Source: Candidatus Moraniibacteriota bacterium
GTDB lineage: Bacteria > Patescibacteriota > Minisyncoccia > Moranbacterales > UBA2206
Length of the DNA: 6,168 nucleotides
Direction: 5' to 3'
Assembly (NCBI GenBank): GCA_003482885.1
Contig: DMXN01000025.1
Span: 1-6,168, forward strand
In this document: positions 1 to 5,210 of the stretch, piece by piece
How the letters are laid out: every line of letters starts with the position of its first letter
How positions within the stretch are numbered: position 1 is the stretch's first letter
Position numbers and translations under genes: made by a program
The notes under the pieces: generated by a model
The model's database searches: none
The model's input: only the letters and a program-made list of their open reading frames with translations
Told to the model about the DNA's origin: nothing

Positions 1-468
1 ACTTTTGAAGGACCGTTGCATCTTGGTTGCGTTTTGACGGGGAAGAAACCGGATGAAAAAATGTTGCAAGCTTTTTCGGCTTATTCTTTGCCGGTCGGAC
101 AGGCTTTCCAGATTCGCGATGATATTTTGGGTGTGTTTGGCGATGAAAAAAAATTGGGAAAAGCGGTGGGAGCTGATATAATAGAAGGAAAGCAGACACT
201 TTTGGTTTTGAAGGCGTTGGAAAAAGGAGATGCGAAACAAAAAGAGGAAATAAAAAAATTATTGGGCAAAAAAGATTTGACGAAAAAAGAAGTGGAAATA
301 TTTCGCGCGATTGTCAAGGAAACCGGATCGCTAAAATATTCACAAGAATTGTCGGAAAAATTAGTCGCCAAGTCGCTGACGGCGTTAGAAAATATTGAAT
401 TTAAAAACAGCGAAGCGAAAACTTTTTTGACAGGCATCGCGGAATATATTATAAAAAGAGAAGTTTAG
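1..468 (+). CDS. Polyprenyl (geranylgeranyl-type) diphosphate synthase, trans-prenyltransferase, 5'-truncated
   Basis: This is the C-terminal 155 residues of a class I trans-prenyltransferase. The reading frame is already open at base 1 (T-F-E-G-P-L-H), so the apparent TTG start at 16 is not a real start and the gene begins upstream of the window. The family condenses isopentenyl diphosphate with an allylic primer to give farnesyl, geranylgeranyl or longer all-trans diphosphates. Visible signatures are the second aspartate-rich segment FQIRDDILG (partial residues 36-44, D40 and D41) and the following lysine/Asp block GKAVGADIIEGKQTLL (53-68), which help hold the substrate diphosphate through magnesium. 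The fifth position of the classical DDxxD is Gly, as I remember from archaeal-type GGPP synthases. The first DDxxD motif and the chain-length region lie outside the window, so product length cannot be read. It ends in TAG 39 bases before a cis-prenyltransferase, its probable pathway partner. The family is clear; the exact product is not. Confidence 0.93.
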   Translation, partial: TFEGPLHLGCVLTGKKPDEKMLQAFSAYSLPVGQAFQIRDDILGVFGDEKKLGKAVGADIIEGKQTLLVLKALEKGDAKQKEEIKKLLGKKDLTKKEVEIFRAIVKETGSLKYSQELSEKLVAKSLTALENIEFKNSEAKTFLTGIAEYIIKREV

Positions 469-472
469 CGAA

Positions 473-495
473 TACGAAAATTTTGTAATTTCGTA
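473..495. repeat. Short inverted repeat in the spacer before the cis-prenyltransferase gene
   Basis: A perfect 7-base inverted repeat, TACGAAA at 473-479 and TTTCGTA at 489-495, is separated by a 9-base AT-rich loop. It fills most of the 39-base spacer between the stop of the trans-prenyltransferase (468) and the ATG at 508. The stem has only two G:C pairs and no T-run follows, so it does not look like an intrinsic terminator. It could be a weak mRNA hairpin affecting translation or processing, or chance in AT-rich DNA. I see the repeat directly; any role is speculative. Confidence 0.3.
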
Positions 496-507
496 GAAAA
501 TAAAATT

Positions 508-1212
508 ATGGAAAATAACTTGCCAAATCATATTGCTATTATTCCCGACGCTAATCGTCGGTGGGCGCGCGAACGGGGGATTCCTCCGTGGAAGGGTCAT
601 GAAGCGGGGGCGGAAAATTTTGAAAAATTGATCAGTTATTCGTTGAAAAAAGGAATTCAATGTCTTTCGATTTGGGGTTCGTCGATTGATAATTTAACCA
701 AACGGCCATTGGAAGAAAAAAAAGCGCTGTTGGATATTTATAAAAAATATTTTACAAAAATGTTGGAAGGAAAAGAGATTATCGAAAATGAAGCGAGGGT
801 GAATTTTATCGGCCGTTGGGAGGATCAATTTCCCGATTCTTTGAAAAAGATTATTTATGAAGTGATTGAAAAAACGAAAAATTATCAAAAGCGGATTTTA
901 AATTTTATGCTGGCTTACAACGGAACGGACGATATGCTGAGCGCGATTGAAAAAATCAACGCTAAATACGAGAAGGGCATTAAGATTACGGCGGAGGTTA
1001 TCAAAGAAAATTTAATGACGGCCAATATTCCAGCTGTCGATTTTGTGATCCGAACCGGTGGCGAGCCGCATAACAGCGCCGGATTTATGATGTGGGACAC
1101 GGCGGACGCTCAACTCTATTTTTCTCCGGAAAAATTTCCCGACTTTAACGAAGAAAAATTTCAAGAAGCGCTGGAAGAGTACGCGAGAAGACAAAGAAGG
1201 TTTGGTGTGTAG
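508..1212 (+). CDS. uppS: Undecaprenyl diphosphate synthase-family cis-prenyltransferase, divergent
   Basis: A 234-residue cis-prenyltransferase, slightly shorter than E. coli UppS (about 253). The family adds isopentenyl units in cis to an allylic diphosphate, giving the polyprenyl diphosphate that becomes the lipid carrier for peptidoglycan and surface glycans; it is cytosolic or membrane-associated. Recognisable motifs are HIAIIPDANRRWA (8-20, catalytic Asp14), KGHEAGA (29-35), SSIDNLTKRP (58-67), AYNGTDDM (136-143), VIRTGGEP (180-187), FMMW (193-196) and QLYFSPEKFPDF (202-213), with the usual RRQRRFG near the C-terminus. Several positions differ from the E. coli enzyme: DGN is DAN, Arg39 aligns with Pro27, the S-x-x-N-x-x-R-P block has one extra residue, the second Arg of RTGGExR is His, and the Mg-linked Glu213 aligns with Gln202. 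Catalytic Asp, His31 and Arg182 remain. The ATG at 508 starts 7 residues before the first motif, as expected, but has no Shine-Dalgarno sequence. A Z-farnesyl or other short-chain cis-synthase is a possible alternative. Confidence 0.9.
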   Translation: MENNLPNHIAIIPDANRRWARERGIPPWKGHEAGAENFEKLISYSLKKGIQCLSIWGSSIDNLTKRPLEEKKALLDIYKKYFTKMLEGKEIIENEARVNFIGRWEDQFPDSLKKIIYEVIEKTKNYQKRILNFMLAYNGTDDMLSAIEKINAKYEKGIKITAEVIKENLMTANIPAVDFVIRTGGEPHNSAGFMMWDTADAQLYFSPEKFPDFNEEKFQEALEEYARRQRRFGV

Positions 1213-1250
1213 AAAATTAAAAAAATTAAAGACTGAATTATAAAAAAACT

Positions 1251-2201
1251 ATGACAATTCAAGAAATTTATCAATTGGCTATTGAGTTGGGTATTAAAAA
1301 TGATTTTCGCGCTAAAAAAGAAATCGAGGAATATTTGAAACGGAAAAAAGAAGAATACGAAAAATTGTCGAAAGAAGAAAGAAAATATTTTGACAAAGAA
1401 AGACTGACTAACCCATATTCTGATTCGCGAATTCATAATGACAACGGAGCGAAAAAAATCAAAAGAGTTTTGGCGGGAATTGATATTTCCGTTGGTGGGT
1501 TGATTTTGGCGCGCGAATTAAAAGTTGATTTGGTTATCAATCATCATCCGGTCGGATTGGCGCTTTCCGGACTGGACGCGGTGATGGATTTACAAATCGA
1601 TGTGATGGAAAAAAATGGCGTGCCGGTGAATATCGCGGAAAAAATGATTCACAAAAGAATTTCAGAAGTAACGCGCGGGTTAAGTCCCGTTAATCATTTC
1701 ATAACGGTAGACGCGGCGCGACTTCTGAAAGTGAATTTGATTAATGTTCATACGCCGGCGGATAATTTGGTGGCGCAGTTTGTAACGCAAAAAATTGAAA
1801 AAGCCAAGCCGCGTTATGTTGGAGAAGTTTTGAAAGTTTTAAACGAAATTCCGGAATATCAAGAAGCGAAAAAACAAGGCGCCGGACCGGTTCTTTTTTC
1901 CGGCAATGAAAAAAATCGCGCCGGAAAAATTGTTGCTTCGGAAATAACCGGCGGAACGGAAGGATCAAAAGAAATTTATCAAGCCATGGCGAATGCCGGA
2001 GTGGGAACGATTATCGCTATGCATCAAAGCGAAGAACACAGAAAAGCGGCCGAAGACGCGCATATCAATGTAGTAATTGCCGGACATATTTCATCTGATT
2101 CCATCGGAATGAATTTATTCTTGGATGAGCTGGAAAAAAAAAGGATTGAAATTATGCCGTTTGGAGGACTAATAAGATTTAGTAGAAATGGGAAGAAATA
2201 A
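1251..2201 (+). CDS. NIF3/DUF34-family metal-binding protein, long form
   Basis: A 316-residue member of the NIF3 (NGG1p-interacting factor 3, DUF34) family. These proteins form toroidal hexamers with a dinuclear metal site. Some are labelled GTP cyclohydrolase I type 2, but the true cellular function is generally unsettled, so I do not assign a reaction. Likely metal ligands are visible: NHHP (97-100), HTPADN (167-172, Asp171) and AGHISSD (277-283, His279 and Asp283; the last is Glu in many homologues). Other conserved-looking blocks are VLAGIDISVG (73-82), GGTEG (234-238) and MHQSEEH (257-263). About 70 residues precede the first conserved strand; they are charged, probably helical, and contain ERLTNPYSDSRI (50-61), a segment I remember from a longer bacterial and CPR subgroup rather than from the 247-residue E. 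coli YbgI. There is no signal peptide or membrane segment. It lies 38 bases after uppS and 11 bases before an M16 peptidase gene. The ATG at 1251 has no evident Shine-Dalgarno site. Confidence 0.9.
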   Translation: MTIQEIYQLAIELGIKNDFRAKKEIEEYLKRKKEEYEKLSKEERKYFDKERLTNPYSDSRIHNDNGAKKIKRVLAGIDISVGGLILARELKVDLVINHHPVGLALSGLDAVMDLQIDVMEKNGVPVNIAEKMIHKRISEVTRGLSPVNHFITVDAARLLKVNLINVHTPADNLVAQFVTQKIEKAKPRYVGEVLKVLNEIPEYQEAKKQGAGPVLFSGNEKNRAGKIVASEITGGTEGSKEIYQAMANAGVGTIIAMHQSEEHRKAAEDAHINVVIAGHISSDSIGMNLFLDELEKKRIEIMPFGGLIRFSRNGKK

Positions 2202-2212
2202 AATTTTCTTTT

Positions 2213-3481
2213 ATGCTTTACAAAAAAACAATTCTTAAAAATGGCTTGCGGATTATTACGGTTCCGATGCGGGAAACACAAACGGTGACGGTGGTGACGA
2301 TGGTGGGCGTTGGGTCGCGGTATGAAAGCGAAAAAGAAGCGGGAATTTCGCATTTTATCGAGCATATGTTTTTTAAAGGCACTGAAAAACGGCCAACTGC
2401 TCTTTCGATTGCCGAAGAAATGGACGCGATTGGAGGAGAATTTAACGCTTTTACTTCCAAAGACAGTACCGGTTATTACGCTAAAGTCGATGCAAAACAT
2501 ATCAATACGGCGCTCGATGTTATTTCTGATATATATTTGCATTCCAAGATCGAAGAAAGGGAACTTGAAAAAGAAAAGGGTGCGATTATTCAAGAACTGA
2601 ATATGTACGAAGATATGCCGATGCGAAGCATCGGAGATGTTTTTGAAAGTTTGCTTTATTCGAAAAATAATTTAGGACGGGAGATTGTCGGATATAAAAA
2701 AACAGTGGCGAAATTTCAACGGAAAGATTTTTTGAATTATATAAAAAAGTTTTATCTTGCCAATGACACGGTAATTTGCGTGGCGGGAAAATTTGACGAG
2801 AAAAAAATAATAACTCAAGTGAAGAATTATTTTGCCAAGATGACGGAAGGAAAAAAACCGGAAATAAAAAAAGTTATCGAAAAACAAAAAGAACCGGCCA
2901 TAAAAATTAAATTCAAAAAAACCGATCAAACCCATTTGGTTTTTGGCGTCAGAGCCTATGATTTATTCAGCGAAAAGAGATTCGCGCTTTCGCTCCTTTC
3001 GATAATTTTAGGAGGCAATATGTCCAGCCGATTGTTTATGGAAGTGCGGGAAAAGCGGGGATTAGCGTATTATGTCAGGACTAATGTGGAAGCGTTTGAA
3101 GATTGCGGATATATTGCGACGCAAGCGGGAGTGGAGCATGAAAATTTGAAATTGACGATAGAAACGATTCTGGGGGAGTATAAAAAAATAGCGGAGGAAA
3201 AAGTCAGCGGAAAAGAATTGCAAAACGCCAAAGATTATATCAAAGGAAAAATGGCGATGGGTATGGAAGCGTCGGACGAGGTGGCGATGTTTTTTATCGA
3301 ACAGGAAGTTTCTAGAAGAAAAATTTTGAAAAAAGCGGAAATTTTCGAACGGATTGATAAAATAACTGCAGATGATATACTGAAAATAGCGAAAGATATT
3401 TTTAAAAAAGAAAAGCTTAATTTAGCGGTAATCGGACCGCATAAAGACGGGAAGAAACTCGAGAAGTTGCTAAGTGCGTAA
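2213..3481 (+). CDS. M16-family zinc metallopeptidase (processing-peptidase-like)
   Basis: A 422-residue insulinase/mitochondrial-processing-peptidase family enzyme, the usual length for the single-chain bacterial form (for example B. subtilis YmxG). The inverted zinc motif HFIEH is at 47-51 (His47 and His51 bind zinc, Glu50 is the catalytic base), and the third ligand is most likely Glu128 in AIIQEL, 77 residues further on. The second half (about 235-422) is the paired, non-zinc M16 domain and carries REKRGLAYYV near 279-288, the Arg/Tyr element that helps bind substrate across the chamber. Both elements are in one chain, so a homodimer could be active without a partner. There is no signal peptide or membrane helix, so a cytosolic location is likely; the substrates are unknown, and peptide clearance or processing is the general family role. 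The start (MLYKKTILKNGLRII) fits the family's first strand. The gene sits 11 bases after the NIF3 gene and 3 bases before the AI-2E gene, suggesting co-transcription. Confidence 0.95.
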   Translation: MLYKKTILKNGLRIITVPMRETQTVTVVTMVGVGSRYESEKEAGISHFIEHMFFKGTEKRPTALSIAEEMDAIGGEFNAFTSKDSTGYYAKVDAKHINTALDVISDIYLHSKIEERELEKEKGAIIQELNMYEDMPMRSIGDVFESLLYSKNNLGREIVGYKKTVAKFQRKDFLNYIKKFYLANDTVICVAGKFDEKKIITQVKNYFAKMTEGKKPEIKKVIEKQKEPAIKIKFKKTDQTHLVFGVRAYDLFSEKRFALSLLSIILGGNMSSRLFMEVREKRGLAYYVRTNVEAFEDCGYIATQAGVEHENLKLTIETILGEYKKIAEEKVSGKELQNAKDYIKGKMAMGMEASDEVAMFFIEQEVSRRKILKKAEIFERIDKITADDILKIAKDIFKKEKLNLAVIGPHKDGKKLEKLLSA

Positions 3482-3484
3482 TTT

Positions 3485-4507
3485 ATGGAAAACAATGAAA
3501 TTAAAATTTCGACCAGAATAATTTTTGAGATTATTTTTATTCTTTTGGCGTTTTGGCTTTTGTATTTAGTTTTGGATGTGATTGCGCTGATTTTTATCGC
3601 GGTGATTATTGTTTCAGCGATGGATCCGTTGGTGGATTGGCTGCAAAAGAAAAAAATACCGCGCGCTGTTGCCGCTTTGGGATTGTTTCTAGCGCTATTT
3701 TTATTAGTAGGTTTGGCTGTTTCTTTTCTTGTTCCGCCGATAGTCGCTCAGTTTCAGGATTTTTCCCAAAATTTTTCTCAATATTTTCAAGCAGGAGAAA
3801 TCTCCCTTGCTCATTGGAAAGATTTTTTTCAAGCCAAGCAGATTAATTTTAATTTGCAGCAAATCGCTGATAATTTTAGCGGAGCGCTGACTGATTTATC
3901 GAAGAATATTTTTTCTACGACTGTTGGAGTATTTTCCGGAATCATTTCTACGGTTGTGGTTTTTTCTCTGGCGTTTTATATGTCCGTAGAAGAAGACGGA
4001 ATAAGGAAATTTATTATTTCCGTTTTTCCTGATAAGTATAAAAATTATGCGGCGGATTTGTCGTTTCGCATAAAAGATAAAATTGGAAAATGGATGCTCG
4101 GTCAATTATTGTTGATGTTTATTATTTTTGCGATTGACGCAGTCGGTCTTTATCTTGTCGGCGTGCCGTATGCTTTGATTTTAGGAATTTTTGCGGGAAT
4201 TATGGAGATCGTGCCTTATGTCGGACCGATTATTTCCGCCATACCGGGAGTAGCCTTGGGTTTTATGATTTCTCCGACAACCGGTTTTCTAGCCTTGCTG
4301 GTTTATTTAATCTCTCAGCAGTTGGAAAATCATGTGATTGTTCCGCAAGTGATGAAAAAAGCTGTTGGCTTGAATCCTATTGCAACGATCATCGCGCTTT
4401 TGGTGGGAGCGAGACTGGGCGGCGTAATGGGCGCGATTCTTTCTGTTCCAGTGGCAACGGCAATTAGTTTGTTTGTGAATGATTTGATAGAGAAGAAGAA
4501 AATCTAA
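3485..4507 (+). CDS. AI-2E (PerM/UPF0118) family membrane transporter-like protein
   Basis: A 340-residue polytopic inner-membrane protein of the AI-2E family. The order of elements fits the family: two adjacent N-terminal hydrophobic segments (about 12-30 and 31-46), a third (about 61-86), a soluble amphipathic region (about 87-140), a helix at about 144-166, then a cluster of C-terminal membrane segments (about 203-225, 226-262, 264-278 and 298-332). Family signatures are EIVPYVGPIISAIPG (231-245), ENHVIVPQVM (281-290), VGLNP (294-298) and LGGVMGAILSVPVATA (311-326). Members have been linked to autoinducer-2 export (E. coli TqsA) and to Na+/H+ antiport, but most are uncharacterised; the name should not be read as evidence of quorum sensing here. 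The ATG lies 3 bases after the M16 peptidase stop and the gene ends 5 bases before rsmI, so translation may be coupled through the run. No good ribosome-binding site is seen upstream. Confidence 0.94.
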   Translation: MENNEIKISTRIIFEIIFILLAFWLLYLVLDVIALIFIAVIIVSAMDPLVDWLQKKKIPRAVAALGLFLALFLLVGLAVSFLVPPIVAQFQDFSQNFSQYFQAGEISLAHWKDFFQAKQINFNLQQIADNFSGALTDLSKNIFSTTVGVFSGIISTVVVFSLAFYMSVEEDGIRKFIISVFPDKYKNYAADLSFRIKDKIGKWMLGQLLLMFIIFAIDAVGLYLVGVPYALILGIFAGIMEIVPYVGPIISAIPGVALGFMISPTTGFLALLVYLISQQLENHVIVPQVMKKAVGLNPIATIIALLVGARLGGVMGAILSVPVATAISLFVNDLIEKKKI

Positions 4508-4512
4508 AAAAT

Positions 4513-5205
4513 ATGAATACGGGCATATTGTATATCATTGCGACTCCGATTGGCAATCTTGGCGATATTACGAATCGCGCTATTGAAACTTTGCAAAAGG
4601 TCGGTTTGATTGTTTGCGAGGACACGCGAACGAGCAAAAAATTGTTGGATAAATATGAAATCAAAACTCCGACAGTTTCTTTTTATCAATTTCAAAGAAA
4701 TAAAGGCGCGGTGAAACCGGTGCCGAAATTGGATTATATAATTGCGGAAATCAAAGCAGGAAAAAATGTCGCTTTAATTACGGATGCCGGAACGCCGGGG
4801 ATATCAGATCCTGGCAATCAGTTGGTGGAGCGAGCGATTGAAAATGGAATTGCTGTCATTCCAATTCCCGGTGTTTCAGCATTAACAACTTTGGCTAGCG
4901 TTTCCGGAATTGATTTGACGAAGTTTGTATTTCTTGGTTTTCCTCCGCACAAAAAAGGTCGGGAAACTTTTTTTAAAAAAGTTGTGGTTTTTAATTTCCC
5001 TGTAATTTATTTTGAATCGCCACATCGTTTGATTAAAAATTTAGAATTACTAAAAAGTTTAGCGCCGGAAAAAAAGGTTATTCTCGGTCGGGAATTGACA
5101 AAGATGTTCGAAGAAATCGTCCGCGGAAATGTTTCCGAAGTTTTGGAATATTTTACGGAAAATAAAGATAAAGTAAAAGGAGAGATTGTAACTATTGCTT
5201 ATTGA
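4513..5205 (+). CDS. rsmI: 16S rRNA (cytidine1402-2'-O)-methyltransferase RsmI, minimal form
   Basis: A 230-residue tetrapyrrole-methylase-fold enzyme that uses S-adenosylmethionine to 2'-O-methylate C1402 in the decoding centre of 16S rRNA; in E. coli this works with RsmH to tune the P site. Diagnostic motifs are LYIIATPIGNLGDIT (6-20), CEDTRTSKKLL (35-45), the SAM-site loop ALITDAGTPGISDPG (87-101), PIPGVSAL (117-124), LGFPPHKKGR (131-140), YFESPHRL (156-163) and GRELTKMFEEIVRG (182-195). The protein stops just after the final strand of the methylase domain (KGEIVTIAY, 222-230), so the roughly 50-residue C-terminal extension of the E. coli protein (286 residues) is missing. The frame is intact, so this is probably a natural short form and not a frameshift. 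It starts 5 bases after the AI-2E gene and its TGA stop is 5 bases before metG; rsmI and methionyl-tRNA synthetase genes are also near neighbours in B. subtilis. Confidence 0.96.
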   Translation: MNTGILYIIATPIGNLGDITNRAIETLQKVGLIVCEDTRTSKKLLDKYEIKTPTVSFYQFQRNKGAVKPVPKLDYIIAEIKAGKNVALITDAGTPGISDPGNQLVERAIENGIAVIPIPGVSALTTLASVSGIDLTKFVFLGFPPHKKGRETFFKKVVVFNFPVIYFESPHRLIKNLELLKSLAPEKKVILGRELTKMFEEIVRGNVSEVLEYFTENKDKVKGEIVTIAY

Positions 5206-5210
5206 TTGTT

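Noticed and set aside
16..18. TTG as a start codon for the first gene
   Set aside because: The frame is open upstream to base 1 and encodes TFEGP, which fits the family before LHLG, so the gene is cut by the window edge and does not start here.
1213..1250. Possible promoter in the AT-rich spacer before the NIF3 gene (TATAAA at 1239-1244)
   Set aside because: No matching -35 element is seen at the right distance, and the -10-like string would lie only 6 bases from the ATG. In such AT-rich DNA it is expected by chance.
2284..2299. Tandem GGTGACG repeat in the M16 gene
   Set aside because: It encodes the Thr/Val-rich first beta strand of the M16 fold and simply reflects repeated Thr-Val codons.
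2024..2593. A 189-codon open frame on the minus strand across the NIF3/M16 junction
   Set aside because: It is very rich in Phe and Ser, as expected from reading Lys/Glu-rich sense codons backwards. It has no recognisable domain and overlaps two well-supported genes.
2310..2600. A 96-codon plus-strand frame inside the M16 gene
   Set aside because: It lies over the zinc-motif region of a clear peptidase gene, and its translation is low-complexity and basic with no family resemblance.
3553..3846. A 97-codon plus-strand frame inside the AI-2E gene
   Set aside because: The Cys/Phe/Ser-rich translation is an out-of-frame shadow of membrane-segment codons, with no independent support.
5203..5205. 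TGA recoded as glycine (code 25)
   Set aside because: No in-frame TGA occurs inside any of the seven genes, and this one sits exactly where the RsmI methylase domain ends, right before metG.
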